Positions 18,108 to 26,233 of a DNA stretch of 64,000 nt are shown here, piece after piece (position 1 is the stretch's first letter; each line of letters begins with the position of its first letter). Under the pieces are notes generated by a model. It searched no databases, was not told where the DNA came from, and saw only the letters and a list, made by a program, of their open reading frames with translations. The stretch comes from CBDCWT01 sp965223305. GTDB lineage: Bacteria > Planctomycetota > Planctomycetia > Pirellulales > Pirellulaceae. Where the stretch lies: contig CBDCWT010000043.1 of NCBI GenBank assembly GCA_965223305.1, positions 10,870 through 74,869 of the forward strand, given 5' to 3'. Position numbers and translations under genes: made by a program.

Positions 18108-18287
18108 TAGCCCGGATTATTCATGAAGATCGTCGCGAGAGGTTGTAAGTACGTTCGTGGCAAGGAAGGCGAGCAATTCTTCCGCAGGCGTATTGAAGCA
18201 ATACGTCGAGGGAGAATTGTGAAGTATGACGAAGCCACGGATGGACTTACGACCTCGCAGCAGATCGCTCATGAATAATTCGGGCTA
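18108..18287. mobile_element. 180-bp MITE-like element with 19-bp terminal inverted repeats
   Basis: The left end TAGCCCGGATTATTCATGA (18108-18126) and right end TCATGAATAATTCGGGCTA (18269-18287) are reverse complements with one mismatch. Inside lies one 51-codon frame (18123-18278, product starting MKIVARGCKYVRGKEGEQFF) that begins and ends within the inverted repeats and resembles nothing I recognise. The ends recall those I associate with IS1380-type elements, from memory only. It is most simply a non-autonomous derivative or solo remnant. No target duplication was established. Confidence 0.7.
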
Positions 18288-18357
18288 GGCCCGGCATAAC
18301 GGCGAAGCTTCGAGCACAGCAACGAGTCCGTGTGTCCGCTGGTGCAGCACTCTGATC

Positions 18358-19645
18358 ATGCCCTCATCTGCCTCCGATCAACGACGAAGACTGCTGGCCG
18401 CGGCCGCGGCGGCGTTCTGTACTTATTTCTGCATGTATGCCTTCCGCAGGCCTTTCACAGCCGGCACGTATGAAGGGCAGGAGATCTTCGGATTGGGACT
18501 CAAGGCGGTCCTGGTCCTCGCACAGCTGGCCGGCTACCTGCTGTCGAAATTCATTGGGATCAAGGTCGTTTCCGAGTTGGGTCGCCAGCATCGCGCGGTG
18601 ACGATCGTGGCTTTGATCCTCATCGCTGAGCTCGCTCTGGTTGGATTCGCTTACGCGCCACTGCCGTTGAAGGTCGGCATGCTGTTCTTGAATGGCTTGC
18701 CGTTGGGGTTGGTCTTTGGCATCGTGCTGGCCTACTTGGAGGGACGGAAGCAGACCGAAGCTCTAGCTGCAGCCTTGTGCGCCAGCTTCATCATGTCCTC
18801 GGGAGTGGTGAAGTCGGTTGGCCGCTGGTTGATCCAGACGCACGGGGTTAGCGAGTTTGTCATGCCGATGCTGACGGGGCTGCTTTTTCTCCCACCCCTG
18901 CTACTTTCGGTGTGGGTGCTGCAAGCTACGCCGCCGCCCGACGAGCTTGACAAGAAGTGGCGCTCGGAACGCAAATCGATGAACCGCAGCGAGCGGCGTC
19001 GATTCCTGTCGGCGTACTGGCCGGGTCTATCACTTTTTGTCTTCGTATACACAGCACTGACGGTCATCCGGCGCCGTGCGTGACGACTTTGGAGTCGAAA
19101 TCTGGCGAGACATGGGGGTCGACCAAACGCCCTCGGTGTTCGCCCGGTCCGAGCTGGTGGTGGCGGCCTGTGTCACGGCGCTCAACGCGCTGGCGGTCTG
19201 GATCACTCACAATCTGGCTGCGATTCGAGTGACGGTCGTGCTGATGTCTGCTGCGTTCGCGCTGGTGGGGGCCTCGGCCATTGCGCAGAGTGCCGGGTGG
19301 ACTTCACCGTTCGTTTTCATGGTAGCCTGCGGCGTCGGGCTGTACGTTCCTTACGTCGCCTTCCACACGACCCTGTTTGAGCGTCTGATCGCGGCCTCGC
19401 GTTATCCAGGCAATCTGGGCTTCTTGATGTACTTGGCCGATGCGATGGGCTACCTGGGCTACACGGTGGTAATCGTGGTACGGACGATCTCGACAACAGC
19501 GGAGTCGACGGGTGCGGTGCTGCCGTTCTTTCGGAGTTCGCTGCTGGTAGTCGCCGCGACATCAATGTTGGCGCTCTGGACAGCGCTATTCTACTTCCGC
19601 AAGGTGCTCGAGCGAGAAGCCCTGTCGGGGTCAACCGGAAGTTAG
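18358..19645 (+). pseudogene. DUF5690 family MFS-like transporter, interrupted by one frameshift
   Basis: Two overlapping frames (18358-19083 and 19076-19645) make one ~425-residue transporter. The first part has 'FCTYFCMYAFRRPFTAGTYE' and 'GLPLGLVFGIVLAYLEGRK', typical of DUF5690, and ends in 'FVFVYTALTVIRRRA-stop'. The second resumes with 'VRDDFGVEIWRDMGV', the normal continuation of 'TVIR'. A single-base change in CGGCGCCGTG (~19068-19076) restores the frame. About twelve membrane helices in total. Either a recent lesion or a sequence error; everything else looks intact. Transported substrate unknown. Confidence 0.85.
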
Positions 19646-20223
19646 CACGCGCGGAATCAGTATGCATTTCACGCAGTAGTCCTCTGACGCACGGTGCGTA
19701 TGGTGGGCAGCAGCGTGCCAAGCCCCAACCAACAGGCGAGCGCCGGTAAGGAAAGGCGGCCTATGCACTCCGCTGCGTTACCCGGTGTTCAGATCTCCTC
19801 CCTTGCGAAGCTCTAAGAAATAGGGCCTTAGCTTTTGCAGATGATTCTCTCACGAACACTCACTCTCACTCTCACTCTTCTTCTGAGCCCTTCATCACCA
19901 ACCGGCCTACATCCACTTCCCGGCTTGTACCCTCTGGAGTAGGGGCGAACACTCCCCTGGCATGCGTCCCGAAGGGTCGCCACACCTTTGAACCGCAAGT
20001 CGTTGCATCAAGTGACTTTAGGAGTTTCGTCGCAACTTGAACACGATTTGGGACGATAGTCCCTTTCCCTCTTTGACTCGCCAGTCATCACCGCAAGAAC
20101 GATCTAGCTGTCCAAAGGCCAATCAATGATGCGGGAGGGGTTTTGTATTTGATGAGAGACAATTCAACTACGCACAGAATCATATTTGCATTTCACGTAA
20201 ATGCCTATTACATTGCCATATGA
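19646..20223. other. 578-bp intergenic region, no gene recognised
   Basis: Bases 19856-19880 are a short CACTCT microsatellite-like run. The stretch from about 20130 is visibly more AT-rich than its surroundings and leads into the next gene, so promoter elements probably lie there, but no clear -10/-35 pair stands out. It marks the change from the conserved planctomycetal block to accessory genes. Confidence 0.5.
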
Positions 20224-21135
20224 GTGAATACTACTTTCTTTGGTGTGAACCGGATGATGCTCGCCATGGGGAAAAAACAAGCCGGACTTAGCGCGCAACA
20301 GAGAAGGAGGCGCAACCTTTTGGCCGGGGCCGTCCGGAATGGCGGGACCATCCGATTCGACGACTCAGCCGACAATTACGATGCACGTCATACCTTCCGC
20401 GACGACTGCAACACTCTAAGGAGCAAACTGGCCACAATCAAAGAGATCCTCGCCCCACTTGGCTTCCCCATCCCGCGCGCGACATTCAACCGTGGTCAAC
20501 TCGAAGTGCCCGCTCGCAGTTTCGCGCGCCAGATGCAGTCAGATCCGGAACACTTCAAGGCCAAGGCAAGTCTGGTGGCCGCTACGCTGGACCTGGATGT
20601 TGATGGGGAGCATCTCGTTCCACGCAACACTGCTTTGTTCTTGGGCTTTGGGACAACCGTGTTTATGCTCGTCGAGGAGATGCTTCGCCGGCATGACGAG
20701 TTTCAAAACAGTATCTACACGGCAAATTTTGAGGCGGCGATCCTTTTGTATCTTTCCTCCCCACGGGCCCTTTCGAACGGTGACGCTCGGCTGTGTCTTC
20801 CTGGTTGCGAGCTGAATTGGACAGCAGGGACCGTGTACCCCGCTGGGCAGATGCTCGTGGATACCGCCGTCGTCAGCGTCGATGCTATTGGGAAAGGAGG
20901 CGTACTGTACAGCGAGAACTCTCACACAGAAGAGCTAACAAACGAAGCGCTTTCGACCGCACAGCGCCGAGTCATCCTCGTGGCCGACCACAAGAAAATC
21001 GGACGCGGAACGCGTGGGGGCCAGGAGATCAAGCTCACGGGCTTGGAAAAGGATCCGTCCGTCTACTTTGTAACCGACAAGGAAATGCCATCGGAATATC
21101 GTCCTCCAGACAACGTGAATTTGATCGTCACATAA
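20224..21135 (+). CDS. Divergent DeoR-like protein (degenerate HTH plus ISOCOT-fold sensor domain)
   Basis: A 303-residue protein, GTG start; ATGs at 20254, 20257 and 20266 are plausible alternatives. Residues ~28-70 ('RRRNLLAGAVRNGGTIRFDD' ... 'FRDDCNTLR') line up with the DeoR winged helix-turn-helix, including the final recognition-helix pattern, but with weak conservation. Residues ~115-270 match a DeoR C-terminal sensor: 'LGFGTTVFMLVEEML' (the usual GTT sugar-phosphate loop), 'DTAVVSVDAIGKGG' (normally 'GxDGI') and 'RRVILVADHKKIGR' (normally 'vvlaDsSKfg'). It may be a sugar-phosphate-responsive regulator or a derived non-DNA-binding sensor. Neighbours do not reveal a target pathway. Confidence 0.65.
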   Translation: MNTTFFGVNRMMLAMGKKQAGLSAQQRRRRNLLAGAVRNGGTIRFDDSADNYDARHTFRDDCNTLRSKLATIKEILAPLGFPIPRATFNRGQLEVPARSFARQMQSDPEHFKAKASLVAATLDLDVDGEHLVPRNTALFLGFGTTVFMLVEEMLRRHDEFQNSIYTANFEAAILLYLSSPRALSNGDARLCLPGCELNWTAGTVYPAGQMLVDTAVVSVDAIGKGGVLYSENSHTEELTNEALSTAQRRVILVADHKKIGRGTRGGQEIKLTGLEKDPSVYFVTDKEMPSEYRPPDNVNLIVT

Positions 21136-21159
21136 TCGAACTAGCCCTGCACGAATCAG

Positions 21160-21927
21160 ATGCCTTCGCTGACTTCTCGTCGCCTGATCAACTCCGTCGT
21201 CTTTGCCGTGACGATTGGTAGTGCTAGTTTGACACCGTCGGTGGTGCTCGGGGCGGACCGTTCAGATGCCGAAGAACTGCAGAGTTGGCTGCTACTCTTC
21301 GTTGCCGTGGTGACGATGTTGAGCATTGCTTGCCTTGTCCTGCGCAGCAAGTATGTTGTGCTCTGGACGATTGCGGCGATTTCTGCCCCGTACGTGGCGA
21401 TACCAGTCTTTGAATTCGGCGGTGCACTTGGATACGGCGATGAAGTCTCGGCGAACGTCAAGTCACTGAGAATCGAGGGAGCACCCGGATGGCCGGGGGC
21501 GCTTGTGACGACGGTGGCGATCGCGACCATCGGCTTCCTCTACCGTCACCATCTTGTGTCGCGTCCGCTGGAGCCAACGGCTGAGAATTCACTGAGACCT
21601 CGTACCAGCGACGACCTTGAGTTTCTGATCTTGCAAATCGCGGTTCAAGACAATCTGGGCGACGAGGCAGAGCAAGATATTTTAATGCGAGAGCTGTTAC
21701 GACAAGTCGTTCTGGGCAACCGCTCACCCAAAGACGCCGCGGATACACTCGGCCTCCCCTGGAACTCCAACACACGAAAACTCTGGTTGTCTGCCCATGG
21801 AAAGCTTGTAGCCAGGCTCGATGACTTGCTTTTCGTGTTGCTCAGGCGTCGCGCGCTGTTGCCGAGTTTCGCAGCCTTCCGCCATCAAATTGAAGCGTAT
21901 CTTAACGGCTTGCCGACCCACAAATGA
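21160..21927 (+). CDS. Putative membrane protein, unknown family
   Basis: A 255-residue protein starting 24 bp after the DeoR-like gene on the same strand. Hydrophobic segments lie near residues 10-30, 43-61, 66-86 and 111-128, followed by a soluble ~125-residue C-terminal half rich in charged helices ('DDLEFLILQIAVQDNLGDEA', 'RELLRQVVLGNRSPKDAADT'). That second part, with 'SPKDAADTLGLPWNSNTRKL', could be a small helix-turn-helix-like bundle, but this is only a resemblance. I do not recognise the family. Spacing suggests co-transcription with the preceding gene. Confidence 0.6.
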   Translation: MPSLTSRRLINSVVFAVTIGSASLTPSVVLGADRSDAEELQSWLLLFVAVVTMLSIACLVLRSKYVVLWTIAAISAPYVAIPVFEFGGALGYGDEVSANVKSLRIEGAPGWPGALVTTVAIATIGFLYRHHLVSRPLEPTAENSLRPRTSDDLEFLILQIAVQDNLGDEAEQDILMRELLRQVVLGNRSPKDAADTLGLPWNSNTRKLWLSAHGKLVARLDDLLFVLLRRRALLPSFAAFRHQIEAYLNGLPTHK

Positions 21928-22008
21928 CCGATAGAGTGAAACGTGAGACCCTGATCAAACGACTCTGTGGTGAGTACGATTGACTCAGGACACGCGAGGG
22001 GCCTTCGC

Positions 22009-22314
22009 ATGGCTATTCCGTTTGACGATTCCACTGGCGCTTTGGTTCACCCGCAATGGCGCGACGAGTTTCTCAGATTCGTGGAAACGGGCAACGCGTC
22101 TGCGGCGTTCATGGATTACTTGGACGCCAACGAGGGTTGTCAACGGGCAGTCGATTCGATCATCGACCAGCAGGCCAGATCGCTGCAAGATATGCTTCGC
22201 CCGCTGCGAAGAAGTTCGGCGTACGAAAGGCTCGTTTTCTCGAACCTTCTGAGCCCACAGTTAGAGAAAAGCGCAACGAATCATTCTGGCTCCTCCACAG
22301 GTAGAACGCCTTAG
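22009..22314 (+). CDS. Hypothetical protein
   Basis: A 101-residue product from the ATG at 22009, preferred because GAGGGG lies nine bases upstream; an ATG/GTG at 21967 would extend it by 14 residues. The sequence begins 'MAIPFDDSTGALVHPQWRDE' and is a mostly helical, acidic protein ('FMDYLDANEGCQRAVDSIID'). No domain recognised. It follows the membrane protein by ~80 bp on the same strand. Confidence 0.5.
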   Translation: MAIPFDDSTGALVHPQWRDEFLRFVETGNASAAFMDYLDANEGCQRAVDSIIDQQARSLQDMLRPLRRSSAYERLVFSNLLSPQLEKSATNHSGSSTGRTP

Positions 22315-23102
22315 CAGATGAAGTCGGCACAGTCGAGATGTTGTGTTCGGCGTTTCACCTCCTTTCGTAGTTATTAACTTTCTTATGTGCCGCGACGCAC
22401 AACTTATGCCACAGGCTGTCCGGCATCATCGGCAAGAAATGGAAACCAACTTGTGAGAGGGCGCGCAAGGCGGCCTACATTTGACGATGCTCATTGGCGA
22501 AGAAAGATAATCGTCAGAACTGCGACACGATCGTGGACCGATTCTGTAAGATGCCTGGCTTCCTTCCCACCAAAGAAGGGCGACGTCAGAGATTGCGCTA
22601 CAGCCGCTAAGGATTTCTTGTAGCCGAATTCGCCAGAATTTGGCGAGTTCGGCAATCCACCAAACTCTGGCGAGTTCGGCTACCCTCCGAATCAGCCGCT
22701 GGGCGTTAGCCCACGGTTCCTCGCACTTTCGGCTCGGCAGGAGCCTCGCCCTCCCGATCGACTACCGGGTTGCTGCAGTGAGTGAGGATGGACATCCTGC
22801 CGTGGGGCCGTCCTGGCCTTTTGCTCTTACAGAAACTGCTTGTAACCGAATCAGCCGCTGGGCGTTAGCCCACGGTTCCTTGTACTTTCGGCTCGGCAGG
22901 AGCCTCGCCCTCCCGAACGTCTTACACGACTGTTGCAGCGGGTGTGATGGGTAGCGCCGCTGGTTGCCGTCCTCTCCATCATGTTCATCCTGTCTTCTGC
23001 CTGTTTGACAAGAAAATGTTGACAGACCGGAACCCGCCTAGTACTCAAAGAGTTAGTGCGCCCTCGTTACTGTTTAAACATACCCGTCAAGTGAGCAACC
23101 CT
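22315..23102. repeat. Intergenic region with R2 palindrome and two copies of a ~85-bp R3-based block
   Basis: Bases 22620-22683 are an R2 palindrome (TAGCCGAATTCGCCAGAATT). Bases 22690-22760 and 22848-22920 are near-identical direct repeats beginning ATCAGCCGCTGGGCGTTAGC and ending 'GGCTCGGCAGGAGCCTCGCC', which is itself a hairpin. The section 22775-22850 is the reverse complement of text at 17826-17890. Bases 22315-22619 contain a weak 78-codon frame that I do not accept as a gene. Confidence 0.75.
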
Positions 23103-23615
23103 ATGGCCCGATGTACCTACTGTGGAACGACGATTCTCTTTGGTGGTGTTACCGATGCGGGAATGCGGTTCTGCAACGAAAACTGTCATAAGCAGGGGTT
23201 TGTGCTCACCGCCTCCGGCCAGTTACCAGATGATTTGGTGGAGGAAACAGTGAGGGAGGTTCACGAGGGCGCTTGTCCTCAGTGTGGTGGTGAAGGGCCA
23301 ATCGACGTCCACACTTCGCACATTGTCTGGTCGGCGCTTGTGCTGACCTCCTGGCACAGTCGACCGAAAATCTGCTGTCGTTCGTGCGGTATCAAATCAA
23401 AACTCGGGGGCGCCGCCATGTCGGCAGTGGCCGGTTGGTGGGGCTTCCCCTGGGGCTTGATTGCGACACCGATACAGATCGGCCGCAACGTGTATGGGCT
23501 GTTCACAGGGCCCGATCCAACCGCTCCGTCCGACCAACTTCAGACGCTGATCCGAGTCAACCTTGCCGCGGAGATGATCGCCGCAAGTGAGCGGCAGCAA
23601 GACGCGCCGAGCTAA
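23103..23615 (+). CDS. Small zinc-ribbon protein with C-terminal membrane-associated segment
   Basis: A 170-residue protein from the ATG at 23103 (a GTG at 23091 in frame would add four residues). Three cysteine pairs are visible: 'CTYCGTTILFGG' with 'FCNENCH' forms one treble-clef-like zinc site, 'CPQCGGEG' a second, and 'ICCRSCGIKSKLGG' a third. A conserved hydrophobic stretch 'GWWGFPWGLIATPIQIGRNV' follows. This layout (ribbon, ribbon, then GWWGFPWG) is found in small planctomycete proteins of unknown role. Probably a membrane-tethered zinc protein; no catalytic motif. Confidence 0.7.
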   Translation: MARCTYCGTTILFGGVTDAGMRFCNENCHKQGFVLTASGQLPDDLVEETVREVHEGACPQCGGEGPIDVHTSHIVWSALVLTSWHSRPKICCRSCGIKSKLGGAAMSAVAGWWGFPWGLIATPIQIGRNVYGLFTGPDPTAPSDQLQTLIRVNLAAEMIAASERQQDAPS

Positions 23616-23856
23616 ACGGAACTGTTTGATCCAAGGGCAGACCGACAGACGTGGCTGCTTCTTCAGAGAAACCAGGGCGCTGGATGCACCACCAAGGCGA
23701 TCCGCGCAGTGAGCGCTCCGGCGGCTCGGTCCGGAGAAAAAGAGATTCACGCTGGAGCCTTGTGGCGCTTGCACTTCTACATCGAATCGAATTTGTCCGT
23801 TCGCGGCCTGCGGCATAGAATAGACATACGATTCTCTGAGGAGGCAACGTTTCAGG

Positions 23857-24078
23857 GTGGACCGTGAAGAACTAACAAAACTGATTGCGCAGGGGCCGGT
23901 ACGAATTCGGATGAACAACGGCGACAAGGTAGTTGTCCCTAACTCCGAGATGGCCACAGTCAGTGACATTGCTGCTGCCGTGCTTGTCCGCGGCGAGGAC
24001 GGGCGGCTGCGGCATCAGCACCTCTCGCTCGTTTGCATCTGCAGTGTCGAACCACTCCAGGACGCCACGGATGTGTAG
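23857..24078 (+). CDS. Small planctomycetal beta-barrel-like protein
   Basis: A 73-residue protein, GTG start preceded by GAGGAGG at ~23838-23845. The pattern 'MDREELTKLIAQGPVRIRMN' - 'NGDKVVVPNSEMATV' - 'HLSLVCICSVEPL' matches a common small planctomycete family, typically 'pFrpfrihltDGr.. vrhPe...' followed by 'hvsllhIvrIe'. It probably folds as an SH3-like barrel. Function unknown. It sits directly left of the tRNA-Lys fragment that bounds the 24-28 kb insert. Confidence 0.65.
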   Translation: MDREELTKLIAQGPVRIRMNNGDKVVVPNSEMATVSDIAAAVLVRGEDGRLRHQHLSLVCICSVEPLQDATDV

Positions 24079-24101
24079 ACCAGCAAGAGACACCGGAATC
24101 G

Positions 24102-24148
24102 CAAAGTGAGGCTGCTGGGGCTCGAACCCAGGACCTACGGATCAAAAG
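24102..24148 (-). repeat. 47-bp copy of the 3' end of tRNA-Lys (candidate distal attachment site)
   Basis: Bases 24102-24148 match 28099-28145 with one mismatch (C at 24143 against T at 28140). The shared segment covers the 3' half of the tRNA (T arm, variable loop, 3' side of the anticodon arm) plus five flanking bases (CAAAG). The 5' half of the tRNA is absent, so this is not a functional gene. Confidence 0.85.
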
Positions 24149-24539
24149 ACAACTGCCCTCTCGATGCAAATTGCTGTAGTCATCACGATTTAGAGAACAG
24201 CGACGAGTCCAGTTGCAGGCTTCTCTTCCCTTCTGCGTCCGGCTCTGACCACCGCTGTCCACTGCTCGTTCCGCTCGAACTTGCGCGGTTGGCTGCCATG
24301 TGGACCACCCTGCCAGCTCGAGTTCAGCATGCGATTTCTGACCTCGCGGACGGAGCGCAAAAACGGGAGCCGCCCGCCTGGACTGCCATTGGTGCGTATG
24401 TGGATGCTCGGTGGAAGGGCGTTGGAAGTCGCCTTGCTCTACTTTTTGAAATCGCCTCGTACAAAATCACGTCTTTGGCATCTGTATGATTGTGCGGAGA
24501 TGAGTAATCACAGAAGAACGACTGAAGTCGAGGAAACTT

Positions 24540-25082
24540 GTGAATTCTGAGCCGTCCAGCGCTAAAGTGGCTGCAAGCTCCGACGACACGCGCGAGGAGC
24601 TTCGGTTGCTGGTTTGGGACCATCAGGATTCGCTCTATCGGCTTGCGTTCCGAATTCTCGGCCGATCTGCGGACGCGGAGGAAGCCCGGCAAGCGGTGTT
24701 CCTCAAGCTCGTCGAACGCCCCGACTTGCTGAAACCGGTCCAGTCCATCGACTCGTGGCTGAGGCGGTGCGTCATCAACGAAGCAATGCTCATTCTGCGA
24801 CGACAGCGTCGCAAGCGCGAGGTTGAACTGTCCGACTCTGCGTTGGTCGCTCCAAGTTGCGGATGCGCGGCCGATGCGATTCGCGCAGAACAACTTGGAA
24901 TTCTGCAGGAAGCGATGGAGGAACTCGAACCTGAAGTCCGCGCCATGTTGTCGTTGCGATTTGACGAGGAACTCACGATCCGCGAAATCGGTCGTGTTCT
25001 AGATCAGCCGCATACGACCATTCACTCCAGACTCAACAGCGCGATTAAGCAATTGAGGACGATTCTCTCGCGGAAGACTTGA
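24540..25082 (+). CDS. RNA polymerase ECF-type sigma factor
   Basis: A 180-residue protein, GTG start. Region 2 spans residues ~20-95: 'VWDHQDSLYRLAFRILGRSA' is region 2.1/2.2, with 'DAEEARQAVFLKLVER' the usual 'DAEDvtQevFlk' core-binding helix and 'SWLRRCVINEAMLILRR' region 2.3/2.4. Region 4 lies at residues ~125-175: 'LEPEVRAMLSLRFDEELTIR' and 'IGRVLDQPHTTIHSRLNSAI', the -35-binding helix-turn-helix. The next gene, 76 bp downstream, encodes a membrane-anchored protein placed like a planctomycetal sigma-factor partner, so the pair may form a signalling unit. Confidence 0.92.
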   Translation: MNSEPSSAKVAASSDDTREELRLLVWDHQDSLYRLAFRILGRSADAEEARQAVFLKLVERPDLLKPVQSIDSWLRRCVINEAMLILRRQRRKREVELSDSALVAPSCGCAADAIRAEQLGILQEAMEELEPEVRAMLSLRFDEELTIREIGRVLDQPHTTIHSRLNSAIKQLRTILSRKT

Positions 25083-25158
25083 TCACGCATACAGGAACTG
25101 TCCGCGGTGACAGTTATCCCAACAGGAAACGTGGAGTTCAATCAACGACGGTGCAACT

Positions 25159-26109
25159 ATGTCAGATCAAGAACCAAACCGATTCACTGATCGACTTTCA
25201 GAAGCAGACAGCGATCTGATGAACGGCATTCGTGAAGTCTTCCGAGACACACGCCCGGTTGGTCCGCCGATTGATTTTGATTCACTACTTGGGCGGCCTG
25301 CAATGGATCGATTGGCACCGGCAACTCGGCCTGCGACTGAGCCGCGAGCAGCTAAAGACTTGCGGCTGGGAATAGTTGCGTTTCTGACCTCAATTGCCGC
25401 TTTGATTCTGATGGCGTTCTATTTGGCTCCACCGAGTCAGGCGGCAGTGAGTTTTGTAGCCGTGCTGGCTCGAATCGAACAACTGCAGTCCGTGCAGTAC
25501 ACGCGATACTCTACAAAGTCGGGGCAACCGCGCAGCCCCGCAGGTGACGCGACGGTCTACGATCCGCAGGCAAGTCTGCCTCCGGTGCTGCACGTCAAAG
25601 TGCTGGGCAAGCACAGACAGCGCTGCGAGGTTCCCGACGCCGGTTACGACCTTGTTGATTCTGAAGGCGGCACGTTCGTCACCGTGCATCCGGATCGCAA
25701 ACTGCTCCGCCGTGTCACGACGGTGGTCAGAATCGACCCCCAAACAGGCGAGCAAACAACGGAGCCCTACCGCATCCCACCGATCGACTTCTACTCTCTC
25801 GTGCGTGTCCCGGTGAAGGACGTGCAGCCAATCGGCCGCGCGACCATCGACGAGCGCACTGTAATCGGTTTCCGTCGCACGGTGAAGGCTGGATTGAAAA
25901 CATGGACCACTACGTTTTGGGTTGATCCGGACACGCAACTGCCGATTCGGATTGAGACTAACATGCGAACGACTGAGCCGGGAATTCAGCAATGGGACAT
26001 GGTCGCGACGGACTTTGTGTTCGATGAGCCACTGGATGAAACGCTGTTCGATACAACGCCGCCCGACGGTTACGAAGTGATCGAGGGCAAAGTCATCGTC
26101 CGACCGTAA
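25159..26109 (+). CDS. Membrane-anchored protein paired with ECF sigma factor (possible anti-sigma/LolA-like)
   Basis: A 316-residue protein. A cytoplasmic N-terminus of ~68 residues is followed by one membrane helix (residues ~69-91, 'GIVAFLTSIAALILMAFYLA') and a ~220-residue extracytoplasmic domain. That domain has alternating strands ('VSFVAVLARIEQLQSVQYTR', 'TWTTTFWVDPDTQLPIRIET', 'FVFDEPLDETLFDTTPP') typical of LolA/LolB-like lipoprotein-sorting folds. Planctomycetes often place such single-pass proteins after ECF sigma genes. It lacks a recognisable zinc anti-sigma motif, so sigma binding by the N-terminus is an inference. Confidence 0.7.
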   Translation: MSDQEPNRFTDRLSEADSDLMNGIREVFRDTRPVGPPIDFDSLLGRPAMDRLAPATRPATEPRAAKDLRLGIVAFLTSIAALILMAFYLAPPSQAAVSFVAVLARIEQLQSVQYTRYSTKSGQPRSPAGDATVYDPQASLPPVLHVKVLGKHRQRCEVPDAGYDLVDSEGGTFVTVHPDRKLLRRVTTVVRIDPQTGEQTTEPYRIPPIDFYSLVRVPVKDVQPIGRATIDERTVIGFRRTVKAGLKTWTTTFWVDPDTQLPIRIETNMRTTEPGIQQWDMVATDFVFDEPLDETLFDTTPPDGYEVIEGKVIVRP

Positions 26110-26233
26110 AGGCGTTTCAGAACTGCGACTGACTCTCGTCTTGGCTCAGAAACTAACCACGTGACTCGACGCCAGCGACTGCCCCGCTCTTGAAGGCTGT
26201 TCCTGCGACACTTTCACCGAAAGGAACTCCACC

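Noticed and set aside
19646..20223. Possible structured RNA upstream of the DeoR-like gene
   Set aside because: Only weak, short pairings found; no match to a riboswitch or other known RNA by eye.
22387..22623. 78-codon open frame upstream of the repeat block
   Set aside because: Arg/Thr-rich random-looking composition, no ribosome site, and it ends in an R2 repeat.
24106..24489. Open frame starting in the tRNA-Lys fragment
   Set aside because: It begins inside a tRNA duplicate and its product resembles nothing. A competing frame (24281-24550) is equally long, which is typical of non-coding DNA.
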